DNA of 64,000 bases from Akkermansia biwaensis (GCF_026072915.1 NZ_AP025943.1:496001-560000); one strand, 5' to 3'. Positions 38,601 through 45,299 are shown, counted from the first letter of the stretch. Program-made: numbers and translations. Notes: generated by a model not told the origin, from the letters alone.

Positions 38601-38958
38601 TGTAGGCGCTGTGGCTGACCAGCAGCCCGCCGGGGGAGATGACCATGTCAGCCCGGATGTCGGGAGACATGGCCCCGGCCATGAAAATCTTGGCGGGAGC
38701 GTCCCCCTGGCCTTCCCACGTCAGCACCCCCCGTTGACCGTCGGAAGAGGAATCAATGCAAAAACTGGTGGATTTGGCGCCTTCAAAATTGATCTGGGAA
38801 AGGGTGATGTCCTCCGTCAGCAAAATCGTCTTCTGGTCCAGGCCCGCATCCTGGTCCCGGAAAATGGCGATGTTGCCGCGGGTGACCGGCACCTTGCCCC
38901 CGAACCAGTTGGCGGTTAGCGACCAGGACCGGCTGTCCGCCCCCCGCCTCCGGTCCAT
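26662..38958 (-). CDS. giant autotransporter, repeat and beta-barrel part (3' fragment of split gene)
   Basis: Up to 4098 codons. At least a dozen autotransporter-associated beta-strand repeats are visible, each like LVKTGGGSLILTGRNSFTGG or MEKTGTGTLVLTGENTYRGA followed by a short strand such as REGTLQVG, which predicts a very long beta-helical passenger. WTG modules of the form YVWTGARGSSWDDQGDWKDG recur. The last 290 or so residues form an autotransporter barrel (NFWIRSYGSRYN, YGSDIGVDRGWQ, FGGYGTWINRHGYYVDLVIK) ending in the classical aromatic YRYQF for outer-membrane assembly. The first possible codon here has no signal peptide; the opening residues (ADSRSWSLTANWFGGKVP) are the second half of a WTG-ANW module whose first half ends the upstream frame. 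It is therefore the 3' part of a gene broken by a frameshift, not an independent gene. Confidence 0.88.
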   Translation of the reverse strand: MDRRRGADSRSWSLTANWFGGKVPVTRGNIAIFRDQDAGLDQKTILLTEDITLSQINFEGAKSTSFCIDSSSDGQRGVLTWEGQGDAPAKIFMAGAMSPDIRADMVISPGGLLVSHSAYNQTLVLSGRIGNAADGSSGALILEGSASKGTLNTISLQGDNTFTGGVIQRGGRLEITHDHALGAGSYTVDGEGRFGGKDLTGYTIRTVGNDLHLKATNGDDGKSWILTSSITFNDADASDVDGFLYGPRQTVSTDAGATLTFGENYTVADADGNVPSMLEFKTTSTTSLTGVFLGQNTFSGGLTATGIGTITLKVGSSSILNDPAHPEAGIKSGPLGTGTIFFGNGRSQSLGVYSPETNTAVHYVLHNNIELGTSEELRFMGGKGSLTLDSVNSLDFGTTDRTLYTGQYYAGGQYPTMLVINSRVDASQAAVAVRGTEFVRFSNPDNVFKEFNIGVKEYDYNNLEGRVSVGADNALGDQAIGVYAWTSATAASQSYLQAYSGETGRSVRTLSNLFRFHAGLIFSSLVEEGGIAGAEQPGGTVTLNLNGTGASDLNAGLSYNQRKFTINSTETAWNSKIYNSVIVSFAETHDLTNGGILADGNSTNYKAWLAGQGGELELLGTKTFSGNTDDGHGSRFLGTGYDPDSSHYALVIGNYGLVTTTLGDKDMVIGATADDNRVTPFGQGEILLDGLNGLLLVRTGGQKKNVYLEDGLFEMARGTFEVTGGGSLLLGRKGDGTAFDQTLAGKGGQAGQGMISASGGSRIVVDAGDRNVTLRAYMGGDVTLLSGTLNLALEKALGSVTDMTFNGGTLALNRMSQSLGAGSTLSLGSSSLSTLDFGGTAASGNVVMEAGRLGAWDENGTLIIKGWKGNIAGGGRSQFLLTGYGAASPKYIGNISFEGYSTGARIVWVDGHYEILPYAATYVWTGARGSSWDDQGDWKDGQVPNIINASVTFGNEALDSSTVAVLTADRTVGDLKFSGTRNQQFEIRGAAGGITLVLAQTPESGFDAGIEMTGNSDALISTNVRLDSHLKISNEEGADLEINGTVFHDSDSTYRISKNGAGVLTLSGNSTFSGGFLLNEGTLRINQDERLTNQSVSSGAVGTGVLTLRGGALEAWRQDRTLSNEIAMSGNVAIEGSHSLLLDHRGGHSSRIDGDVVITVASSASLIIGDGHHFSCDGNITKGGLGLLEWRSTLDNTLSRGVRLNSGTLVLSADNNYSGGTEMAGGILAISRNSSLGNADSAIEVLGDSTLRIDRSLTGVLNNFSLSAGTALTVQTADGGSSATDAVLAGVMSGEGRLVKTGGGSLILTGRNSFTGGAEVREGVLQLGNGGTGAGFAAGASLAEGTQFVFNHSDRMDYAGSVSGQGTLVKRGTGRLVLSGSSAFTGGSILEEGTLTVAHGQALGDGALAMNDGTVLDYGQGIELGNDVSINGSGLLNVDEGKAAVQQGIISGGDMEKTGTGTLVLTGENTYRGATSVREGTLQVGDGGRTGSILSMADSSLSLTVASGAALAFNRSDDIHYQGTAAGEGRLIQRGAGTLLVTGAQEYTGGSVVENGTLKITGEGALNGSVRIHGGAMFYIGSQDAPYTLANDILGEGTLVIDLSEDRLPEDGSPLQFSFGSRAADLGKGFTGTVEMRSTAYVVDEQMEWFMNGDSVSHLKTAAGSVGSLQAVAQADPALRARTLEGTVNFAGGEMNWTLDADNEASAWLQAGSITLTGNTDFNLNLSEHAVYDGGRLSFFDGPGTVLLAESGTAVSGAGLWTLSGVRLGGKTQADLQAVRQGIVQGGAEIARGVTAWSAGTEDGTRLVAYRELSRVEIYDGRTLSVVLDADDSSRELSVALTDYTLESLLADGNDPAGADRAGSGHVSFKDAAGGRGILLSGANSYTGTTTIEAGTRLVLGGDSALGGAGRHTSLLIADSVNAVLDLNGHAAYTGGVSIGHGGGIFLGTANGGEGALTIGANAEDGTPSVAGGGSIAGDGALAGAGTLHLNLGTLTISGANDSVQAETAVGRDATLLLTHANALGKGDSAGAIAVEGLLQVNAAGTLDNVVAGSAAGTWEKLGTGRLVSERDHTFAGTVSVADGTLALLGGNHFFRQVNLHDGAVLELGQDASAGNALINMEGRSGTIRALNDLQWSNAISLGRERGVLDTNGRTVTAGGTISGQGLLAVTGGGTLNIRRENTYAGGTVITGSGALRRASGTRVVLGEGGERGLGAGLVTLQGGSLLELAFSDKTFFNRLAGTAAETVLVSGRGVTLDADNSAFAGTWEITGGALAAGTLRDAASPDHVLNNLGTGSSIFLNGGELTLSGTNAEDADLLFANKLSGNGILHAVLGTQDSRFFFDADRAPAAGNSFTGTLDMKNGTYVFSTADASGRGVLQRGTLELSASGSGRGSTVIDGDYRIGGLTMNGGVLKVGTDAKGAPAGMLTVDDLNVDGGGTVAMRIPQSIHITDAKGTLFDDNHDAEAYQHQVVRAEGTALPVHGAQLSFTNEDGTVTGNPGIRQYVQLTDSGSREVAEAVYDYIMTVKTDAAPNSGENGIYLGYGLSRINSYTAGTLYQLANTAESSNVMGAQLTSTARGEEAGAPSVGGGFEFRAFDDGEHGIVIANAANNYTGKTLVSSGKVTYGADNAFGNTSELELAAGTKVDMNGKTQTGDSHFIGGLTMTGAGAELLINGGQLEVRGSAALSGSTVDLGNASGRLVLTGAAALDNDALMNLQGGQAALGGTAAVDHGSSILLEGGALTVSGKMTVANGSFLHLGGTAGGSLTLLGGGSLEGGNVLAGRGSITLGGDGTTTVVRGANGQLNAAVDIQAGNAARLTDFKGLGTGAIRLDGELSITGAASGDLSNTVTFGSEPGGVLDLVNSRGAQSGTLQGESAAIRLTNSEWTLAGNNSRLGAGSSFTIDASSRLTAAGSGTLGQAAVSIGGVLELDASEGTEWNLSNRLSDDGTDAGELVKKGEGMVVLNAENSRTGSTSIEAGEIRLEHVLGLGTGHIAVETASGVLTLGEKATGEFVNRIANGGTVNVSGSSLILSGDISGTGRVNVLSGADVLLSGDNSGFDGENGALWNVEAGAAVSITRAANLGESADVLLNGALTLRSAVPAEGNVYVWRNALAGSGNLVVNLSSEAEEFAFGEPHASDTGRNFTGTVTLGTATFRLDGPGSGNVRALAQATLELADGSHAVVERGSGQNALGGLTLRGGELDFSCVQHTGAHPGLSADHVSLVASNGTLTVAGGTVKVNAGLLTGIDTTVDATANLLTHEDPSMTFDPDGRELAPVKLVQTAAGQAQGGTASLEVVDSDSGAVMPMDATEQTVSLRHGDEVVATGHYNYGVSLGAERDGLYVGYILTQVDIRDGKTLVLDNEDATGAAADLSAHLAGTGHLTVHASGNINKVISLSHSGNTFTGITTVTDGTTLRAETATDHIIGESRQLVLGSGSTFDMNGTNQNVNSLTGAGQVLFNGEGTLRLRNAADADSTYRGDMLGAGTMVKTGAGELTLQGGRILHEQGTTVEEGVLTMNGASAHANKPLVTIKGDSRVNMDGGNIGSSGDTLFAAEDATGELHVRNMAGYTVGHDGQRLLDARGSGSLNAVFSNVKDVRGDVHAAPESAVSMRLADGTTLTGMIDPASLAVDGTSTWNMTADSTLTNLRNSGVIDFMDSGADGFKTLTVTGNMDNDGDIPGSFRMNVSLAAMKTDMIKVGGSVSGSYHIIIKRDALTDLTDARTFSLKLVDVDGTNAGNADGETSFHGSTDVRMRKAVVQAGDAEGNHKEDWFLVYDSSKDPSGDVNDTGKSILGISDISLLWFTQTDTLTRRMGELRMNGPLSGNWVDNFWIRSYGSRYNVGSGATGSSYRDYVYGSDIGVDRGWQLDPHNRLYTGLFAGYGGARKDFRAPGAKGDTDSFYFGGYGTWINRHGYYVDLVIKAQHFYHDFRAYDESFNRTSGDYTQWAVGSSVEAGKMFKFRNDWFIEPQLQLNYFHGEGAGYCTTGANPFQTQLGGTDVLNFRYGVNLGRTFNVGEHGMLQPYVTAEGIHQTSSGGRVNAGDGQWRPNMDGSVFRCGAGVIWQMDARNQLHFSYDAAFGKKYTMPWGINLGYRYQF

Positions 38959-41900
38959 TCAAAAGCGGCGTCCCCGTTCGGAAGCAATTCCCATTTCTTC
39001 AAGTCTTCATGGTAATAAAGCTCCGCCCCGCGGGTGTACCCGGTAAAAGCCACCTGGTTGAGCTGGTCCGCCGTCAGGGCGTTTGCCGTCAACAACCAGA
39101 TGTGTTCCGAGGAAACGTCCGGACTGTCCGGCGTATTCCAGATGCCGGAGGCGTTTTCTATGTTGACCAGGTAGGGCAGTCCGCCGTTAGTTCCCCAGTT
39201 GCTGACTTTGCTGAAGGTCAATTCCCCGCCTGAACCCAGCTCCATGGTCGCGGCGCCGTTGATGGTCAGCGTGCCGAACGTATTGCTGACTCCCTGGGAG
39301 CTGATGATGGAGCCCCCGTACAAATCCAGAGTGGCGTATTCCCCTGCACGGAGGCCCTGAATCTGGTTGTCCCGCGTCAGGGCGAGCCGTCCGCTGGAAA
39401 GCCTTACATTGGAGACAGCGACATGGCTGATCGTTTCCTCCAACGTGGAGGTGTACCCTGTACCGTTGATCATCAACCTTAAAAGACCGTCCAAACTGGC
39501 TTCGCCGCCGTTCAGGGAGCGGACGGAGACGTCCCCTTCCACGGAACCCGAATCATGGCGATCCATGCTCAGGATCAGGGAGGAGGACCCGCTGTTGAGA
39601 AAGTCAACCTGCCCTATCTTCAAGACCTGCCTGCCGTAGGAATTGATGGTCACGGAGCCTCCGAAATTGACGTCGGTCAGCCGGACCTCCTGCGACTTCC
39701 CTTGCAGCCACAGGGTGCCGCCGTTTCCGGAAATGTTGACGCCGTTCCGGAAATCAACAATCGTCTGTTCACCGCCCCGGATGTAAAAATTGCCGCTGCC
39801 CGCAAAGGTGATGTCGCCCGTGCCGGCGTAATTGGCATTCTGCTCACGTTCCCCGAACACCATGTAATTCAATTCCCCGCCGTCCGTGCCGGTGGCGTCC
39901 GCCGCGTACAGCGTATTGCCGTTCAGGGTCAAGCCGCCGCTGAAACTGTTGTTGCTGGAAAAATTGTAAATGCTCACCACTCCTCCCGTGGGCGGCCCCA
40001 GCACCAGTCCTCCTGCGCCCTGAAGGTCGCGGCCTTCCCGGAAATACAGGCTGCCGGCGCCTGAAATGGTAAACACGCGGTCGAGATGGACCACATCCTT
40101 GACGGAGTTACCGGAAGCGGTGAACGCTACCATGCCCTGGGCAAGACGAAAATCATTCTGGATGACAAGCCGGTTGCGGAGTTCCGCGGAATTGCCGTTG
40201 CGGCCCAGAGCTCCGCCCTTGATGACCAGGGAACCGGTGCCCAGCACGCCGTTATCGGTCAGCATCAGGGTTCCGGACTCCAGAATGACGTTCCCGCGGT
40301 ATTCCGTGTTACCCTTCTTCCGGATTTCCAAAATGCCGGATTCCCCTGTAATCACCAGGTCTCCGTCCCCCTGCAGGGCGCCGAATAGCTGCATTTTGCC
40401 GTTCTTGCCGATGAACTTCAGGCCGTTTTCCCCGATCAGGATATTGTTGGAAATGCTGTAGTTATTATTTTGAGTTCCCATGTACAATTCCGCCTGGGCG
40501 CCGCCGTTGTCAAAAACCAGAACGTCGTTCCCGCTGAGGGAAAAGGATCCGGCCACGTCGTCCGCAATGGTCATCTTGCCGACTACGAATTGTCCCGACG
40601 GGGAGTTCAACTTAATTCCCTTGCCCCGCAAATGGGGATCAAGATTGGCAAACACCATCTCCGCCCCCGCTCCGGCAGGCGCGCGGTTGGCGTCCCAGTT
40701 CCCGCCGAAAAGGGCATTCGTATTAGTGGACTTGCTGATGCCTTCGCCCAGGTAGGCCTGGCCGGTCCACGTATAAACTCCCCCCGTATTCACGGAGGCG
40801 GGGCGCAGTTCATACGCATCTCCCCGCGCGGCAACCTCAAGCCCCATTTCATCATTGTAGCCCAGGAAGTGGACCCGGGAAAACCAGGATTCCCCGCTGA
40901 CGTCATGGTTGAAAAGAAGCTGGTCGTGCCCGTCCTGCCAGCCTTCCAGCGCCAGGTGTCCGGCGCCTCCGGAAAGGCTGTTGCCGGTAAAGTGCAGAAT
41001 GCCGCCGCCCGAACCCGTTCCGTTGCTCAGCACGATGGTGGACCTGTCCGCCCAGACGGTGCTGGAAGTCCAGGACAAATCGGAAAAGGAAGCGGAAAAT
41101 CCCCGCGTGTCCAGTGTGGAGGTTTTCCCCAGGGAAAGGGACGGTTCTCCCCCCAGCTGTCCATCCGCGCCCAGCATCAATGTGGAATGGTCGGAAACGG
41201 AGGCTTTCGCGGCAACCAGGCCGCCCAGGGAAGAATCCAGCGTGACGGAGTCTCCGGAAAGCTCTTGAAAGCCGAACGTTAGCTCGCCAAACGAGCCTTG
41301 CAGGCCGGAACCGTACAGGGTGGCGGAGGAACCGAACTGGACGTTCGGAAGATGGGAGGCAATCCCCCCGTCCATATGCACGTCTCCCCGCAGGATGAAC
41401 AGGGTGGGAGTGGTTCCGTCAGTTCCGCCGTCCAGTTCCGCGCCTTCTTCCAGGTGCACGGAGGCGCGGTTCATCAGCTCAAAAACGCCGCCGCGGTCCA
41501 GGCTGATTCTTCCCCTGACATACACGTCACGCCCGGTATCCGGTGAAAGTTCCAGCCTGCTATTCTCTCCAATGATGGAAAGGGTTCCGGTTCCCAGCGG
41601 CAGGGCTTCCCCGTTCTCCGCAGGACCGCCCAGCACATAATCCGCCCCCCTGGCGGTAACGGCCGCGACGCCGTCCCGGACGGAAAAGGAACCGAACGCA
41701 TGGCTGGTCCCCTGAATTTCAAAACGTCCCAACCCGGACTTGGTGAATCCGCCCGTTCCGGCCGTGGCTACGGTGCTGCCGAATATGAGGCTGGTATTCA
41801 GCTCGGTATCAATGCTCCTGTCGCCGTTCAAATCAATGGTCACCTGGTTGCGGGGCGCCAGCGTAATGGCATGCTGCCCGGTGATATTCAAATTGGTGTT

Positions 41901-42635
41901 CAGCCAGGAAAAATCGTTGGTCAGGACCAGGTCTTTCGTAAGCGCCTGAAGGGAAACGACCTGGTTACGGAGATCGTTATTGCCCAGAACCAGTACGGCC
42001 CCGCCCAGGGACTTGTCGCTTCCCAGATGAAGGGCGCCTTCATGGAGATGGACGTGCTGGATATAGCGGTTGTCCGCGGCCAGCACCAGGGTTCCCATGC
42101 CGTCCTTGGTCAGCGTATTGATATAGGAGGCTTCTCCGCGCAATTCCACGCGGGTTCCGGCGTCCGCATCCACGTTCAGGTTATGGTAAAGATTGGTGTA
42201 CGTGCCGTTGAAAATGACGTTGGAGCGTTTGGAGATGATGGTGAAATCCTGGTCGGTGGAAACGGGGACATTCAAGTTCAGCGTCATGTTGCCGTTCAGG
42301 GACATGCCGGGATTTTCCTTGCCGAAGTAAATTCTTGCGCCGCTCCCCGTCAGCGTCAGCGTCTTCTGGTCGTCCGCCGTGCTGATCAGCTGGTTCAGGT
42401 AAACGTTGCCGCTGAGCGTGATGGTGGTAGCGGCGGACAAAAGCGCATTGTTGAAAATAACGGTATCATACCGGGCGTAATTCAGCCCCGGCGCTTCGGC
42501 AGGATTCCAGTTGGAAGCCTCCCTCCACGAAGCGCTGGAGGAAGTGGAGGTCCAGGTGAATTCATCGGCACGGGAAGCTACGGCCATGGCGGCCAGCAGC
42601 AATGAGGCAAGAAAAAGCGGCAATCTCAATTTCAT
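38916..42635 (-). CDS. giant autotransporter, signal peptide and first passenger part (5' fragment of split gene)
   Basis: 1239 residues. A signal peptide (MKLRLPLFLASLLLAAMAVA, cleavage around ASRA) is followed by a WTSTSSSASWREASNW module and repeats such as LTKDGMGTLVLAADN, FTKSGLGRFEIQG and VITGESGILEIRKKGN, plus a second module YTWTGQAYLGEGISK. The frame ends abruptly inside a third module: FEWTGGGG is followed by the out-of-frame RTAGPGR and a stop. In the other frame the module continues ADSRSWSLTANW. The product as encoded would be exported but would have no beta-barrel to anchor it. With the downstream part it would form a protein of about 5,324 residues. No strong ribosome binding site precedes ATG at 42635. 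Confidence 0.88.
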   Translation of the reverse strand: MKLRLPLFLASLLLAAMAVASRADEFTWTSTSSSASWREASNWNPAEAPGLNYARYDTVIFNNALLSAATTITLSGNVYLNQLISTADDQKTLTLTGSGARIYFGKENPGMSLNGNMTLNLNVPVSTDQDFTIISKRSNVIFNGTYTNLYHNLNVDADAGTRVELRGEASYINTLTKDGMGTLVLAADNRYIQHVHLHEGALHLGSDKSLGGAVLVLGNNDLRNQVVSLQALTKDLVLTNDFSWLNTNLNITGQHAITLAPRNQVTIDLNGDRSIDTELNTSLIFGSTVATAGTGGFTKSGLGRFEIQGTSHAFGSFSVRDGVAAVTARGADYVLGGPAENGEALPLGTGTLSIIGENSRLELSPDTGRDVYVRGRISLDRGGVFELMNRASVHLEEGAELDGGTDGTTPTLFILRGDVHMDGGIASHLPNVQFGSSATLYGSGLQGSFGELTFGFQELSGDSVTLDSSLGGLVAAKASVSDHSTLMLGADGQLGGEPSLSLGKTSTLDTRGFSASFSDLSWTSSTVWADRSTIVLSNGTGSGGGILHFTGNSLSGGAGHLALEGWQDGHDQLLFNHDVSGESWFSRVHFLGYNDEMGLEVAARGDAYELRPASVNTGGVYTWTGQAYLGEGISKSTNTNALFGGNWDANRAPAGAGAEMVFANLDPHLRGKGIKLNSPSGQFVVGKMTIADDVAGSFSLSGNDVLVFDNGGAQAELYMGTQNNNYSISNNILIGENGLKFIGKNGKMQLFGALQGDGDLVITGESGILEIRKKGNTEYRGNVILESGTLMLTDNGVLGTGSLVIKGGALGRNGNSAELRNRLVIQNDFRLAQGMVAFTASGNSVKDVVHLDRVFTISGAGSLYFREGRDLQGAGGLVLGPPTGGVVSIYNFSSNNSFSGGLTLNGNTLYAADATGTDGGELNYMVFGEREQNANYAGTGDITFAGSGNFYIRGGEQTIVDFRNGVNISGNGGTLWLQGKSQEVRLTDVNFGGSVTINSYGRQVLKIGQVDFLNSGSSSLILSMDRHDSGSVEGDVSVRSLNGGEASLDGLLRLMINGTGYTSTLEETISHVAVSNVRLSSGRLALTRDNQIQGLRAGEYATLDLYGGSIISSQGVSNTFGTLTINGAATMELGSGGELTFSKVSNWGTNGGLPYLVNIENASGIWNTPDSPDVSSEHIWLLTANALTADQLNQVAFTGYTRGAELYYHEDLKKWELLPNGDAAFEWTGGGGRTAGPGR
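38940..38945 (-). repeat. G6 tract at the frameshift between the two autotransporter parts
   Basis: On the coding strand six G lie between two C. One added G, or a -1 ribosomal slip on the GGG codons, joins FEWTGGGG to ADSRSWSL without loss. The joined length, 15,974 plus 1 bases, is divisible by three. Confidence 0.75.
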
Positions 42636-43911
42636 AAGGGGAATGGGGTATGTGTTTAAAAATGGGATAGGGGATTATTAAAAGGAGTGGGGGCAAACGG
42701 CCTGCACCGGGAGCAAATGCCAGTACGCGGATTTGAGCGCATGCGGGACGTTCCGAAGAACAGCATGCGTTCACGTCAAAGGCCCTGGAACGGGCAACCG
42801 GATTCAAGAATCCGCCGATGCAGGAATAAATGCTATTCTATCATTTACAAGAGCCGGGGCGCCTTTCTCCACGTCAGAATTGTTCTACCGGACATAACAA
42901 ACCTTGTGCCGGGAGGAAGGAGCACAACCGAAAAAAGCCGATGGAGGAAAATCGGCAGCAGGACAAAAAAAACTTTCTCTAATGGAAAAGTGGGACACCA
43001 CACGCGTCCTCGCGGGAAAAGCGGAGGAAGCCATCCTTTCCCTCCGGAAGCATAAGAAAAAGGAGGAAACCCCAGGTCCGGATGCACGCTGTAGCCTCCC
43101 GGCACGGACATAGCCTGCCAGGAACCATGCACGCAGATGAATGGCAGTATTCCCATATCTGTGCTGACCGAAACCGACCCTGTTTGTTCAGATGGAAACA
43201 TTCTTTGAACGAACCATGTCAGACAATGAATCAAGGCGGCAAACCGGAAACAAATACACTTTTGGGCTTTTTTACAATTTGGTTGCTCCGCCATCTGGAA
43301 AAAACAAAACTGGACATGGCATATTTCCGTTAACTCCTTTATTTCAAGATCAGAATAACCCAAGCAGGGATATAATCCCTAACAAGAAACAGCCTTTTTC
43401 TCCGGCCTCCCCCCCTCTCCCCTGAAAAGCGCCAGCGCCCGCAACAACTCCGGCGTCTTAAAACTCTTCCCGCAAATTCATGAAAGGTCACACCGCTGTC
43501 CTTGAGATTCGTTCATGGCCACCGGCAAAACTCCTGCAATACGTTTCCAGTGCCACGGCCTGTTCCCTCTTGCCAGGATCTGGCATAACACACGCCACGA
43601 AATCATGGCTATCCCCTACTTTTCCATTCTCTTGTATCCAGGCATGGTATTTCCCCCCTTGCCGGGGAAAGAGTCTTTCCCAAACTGGGCTTGAACGGCA
43701 CTACCTGTGACCATGCCGCCGTCCCCCTCATTTCAGATACTTTTTCTCTGCTTCTGCGTTCCGGCATGTTCTTGTTCGTTGGCATGAGTTGTTGCTCCTT
43801 TCCCTCCTCAATGTCAGAAGAAAATTGTACTATTCCAGCACTAGAAAATTACAACATATTGAAAATTAACTGCAAACAATAACAACAATTCTTTGGTCGC
43901 GGATTTGAACT

Positions 43912-43926
43912 CTACCGGGCCTACCA
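43912..43926 (+). repeat. att-like direct repeat, right copy (tRNA-Arg 3' end)
   Basis: CTACCGGGCCTACCA is identical to the last 15 bases of tRNA-Arg(CCG). The preceding bases (GGATTTGAA) resemble a T-loop but diverge from the intact tRNA. No other part of a tRNA is present. Confidence 0.6.
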
Positions 43927-44177
43927 CTTTCAACCTTCTGCTTCTTTGCAGAGTCACTGCTTCCGCAAGGGTTTTTCATTTTCTGATTCCCCCTCCTCTT
44001 CTTTCGGATGACCGTGCTTTGAAAAAGCTGGCGTGGCATTCCGGTCCGATCGTCGAAAAATCTGAACGCCGGGTGCTATGGGACAAGAATACCGGGGCCG
44101 CCATCTTGGAAACACGGGCGAAATGAACGGTATTTCCCAACATGATAAAAAAATCTTTGACATCTATAAGATCATTC

Positions 44178-44203
44178 CGTAACTAATTGCGTAACCAATT
44201 ACG
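44178..44203. promoter_or_regulatory. repeat operator candidate upstream of the MarR-GNAT gene
   Basis: Two head-to-tail copies of CGTAACYAATTR, closed by CG, also create an inverted repeat TAATTG/CAATTA with six bases between the arms. It ends 25 bases before the ATG. Placement and symmetry fit autoregulation by the MarR domain encoded next. Confidence 0.55.
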
Positions 44204-44228
44204 TTTTTAACAACACAAAAAAACGCAT

Positions 44229-45182
44229 ATGGATTTTTTCAACCAGACGGGCAAAATGGCCATTGGAAGCAGACTGCGCATGCTGACGGACAAGATAACA
44301 AATGACGCCGAACTGATTTACGGCATGTACGGCGTGGACATCCGCCCGAAATGGTTTTCCGTCTTCTTTGTGCTGTCCCGCGGCGGAGCGAAGACCATCA
44401 CCGCGATCGCCAGGGAAATAGGACATTCGCATCCGTCCGTCAGCAACATCGTAAAAGAAATGGGCGCAAGGGGGCTGGTGAAAGAAACGAGGGACAAATC
44501 GGACGGAAGAAGAAACATGGTCACGTTGTCTTCCAAGGGAAAAAAAATGGCCGGAATCATGGCCGAATGCTATCCCGACGTTGAGTCCGCCGTGGAACAA
44601 ATCGCCCGGCAGGCCAGGAACGACCTGTGGCGGGCCATTGAAGAATGGGAAGACCTGCTGTCGGAAAAAACATTATTCGAACGGGTAAAAGAAGCCAAAA
44701 AGGAGAGGGAGGGAAAAGACATCGCCATCATTCCCTATGAGCCCCGCTACCAATCCGCTTTCAAGGCTCTCAATGAAGAATGGATCACCGCCTACTGGGA
44801 AATGGAAGAACCCGACCACAAGGCGCTGGACCACCCGCAGGAATACATTCTGGACAAGGGAGGCCACATTTTCATTGCCCTGTACAGGGATGAACCTGTC
44901 GGCGTATGCGCTCTGTGCAAAAAAGACGATCCGGAACATGAATATGAACTGGCCAAGCTCGCAGTCAGTCCCGGGGTTCAGGGAAAAGGAATCGGTGTAT
45001 TGCTATGCCGGACCGTCATCGGCAAGGCAAAAGAACTGGGATGCAAAAAAATCTTTCTGGAAAGCAACACGCTTCTGCGCCCGGCCATACGGCTCTACAG
45101 AAAACTGGGGTTCAAGGAAATTCCGAAAAGCCATCCGGCCTACGAAAGGGTCGATATTCAAATGGAACTGGTGATAGACTGA
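44229..45182 (+). CDS. MarR-type regulator fused to a GNAT acetyltransferase
   Basis: 317 residues. Residues about 1-150 form a MarR winged helix: TITAIAREIGHSHPSVSNIVKEMG as recognition region and TRDKSDGRRNMVTLSSKGKK as wing. Residues about 160-317 are a GNAT domain with the acetyl-CoA loop VSPGVQGKGIGVLLCRTVI (matching Q/R-x-x-G-x-G/A) and the C-terminal strand FLESNTLLRPAIRLYRKLGF. Bifunctional proteins of this kind occur in many bacteria. They may acetylate a small molecule or protein and regulate in response to it. A repeat operator lies just upstream. It is the first gene beyond the candidate island. Confidence 0.85.
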   Translation: MDFFNQTGKMAIGSRLRMLTDKITNDAELIYGMYGVDIRPKWFSVFFVLSRGGAKTITAIAREIGHSHPSVSNIVKEMGARGLVKETRDKSDGRRNMVTLSSKGKKMAGIMAECYPDVESAVEQIARQARNDLWRAIEEWEDLLSEKTLFERVKEAKKEREGKDIAIIPYEPRYQSAFKALNEEWITAYWEMEEPDHKALDHPQEYILDKGGHIFIALYRDEPVGVCALCKKDDPEHEYELAKLAVSPGVQGKGIGVLLCRTVIGKAKELGCKKIFLESNTLLRPAIRLYRKLGFKEIPKSHPAYERVDIQMELVID

Positions 45183-45299
45183 CCATTTGCCGCAACTTCT
45201 GCGGCTATCCGTGATCCATGTACCCTTGGCGAATCTCCTCCCTTCCTCCGGGATTTGACAGAAATGAAGCAGCCCCTTTTGAGCCTGTACTGGCCAGAA

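Larger units (their letters stand above)
26535..43926. mobile_element. candidate tRNA-integrated island carrying a giant autotransporter
   Basis: The segment is bounded by the tRNA-Arg 3' end and a second copy of its last 15 bases. It holds one split, 16-kb autotransporter gene and about 1.3 kb without recognisable genes. No integrase, relaxase or phage gene is seen, so if it is an island it is either decayed, mobilised by an enzyme encoded elsewhere, or the remnant of a larger element. Boundaries rest only on the repeat. Confidence 0.4.
42636..44228. other. gene-poor 1.6-kb stretch upstream of the giant autotransporter
   Basis: No convincing coding sequence on either strand. It must contain the autotransporter promoter (minus strand), but none could be picked with confidence. 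The right-hand att-like repeat lies at 43912-43926 and a regulator operator at 44178-44203. Short frames around 42904-43113 and 42845-43363 show no recognisable product. It may be the remains of a lost integration module. Confidence 0.5.

Noticed and set aside
38916-38958. Two separate autotransporter genes with independent starts
   Set aside because: The downstream frame has no signal peptide and begins inside a module that the upstream frame starts; a split single gene explains both ends.
42845-43363. 172-codon minus-strand frame as integrase remnant
   Set aside because: No recombinase motifs (R-H-x-x-R or catalytic Tyr region) could be seen.
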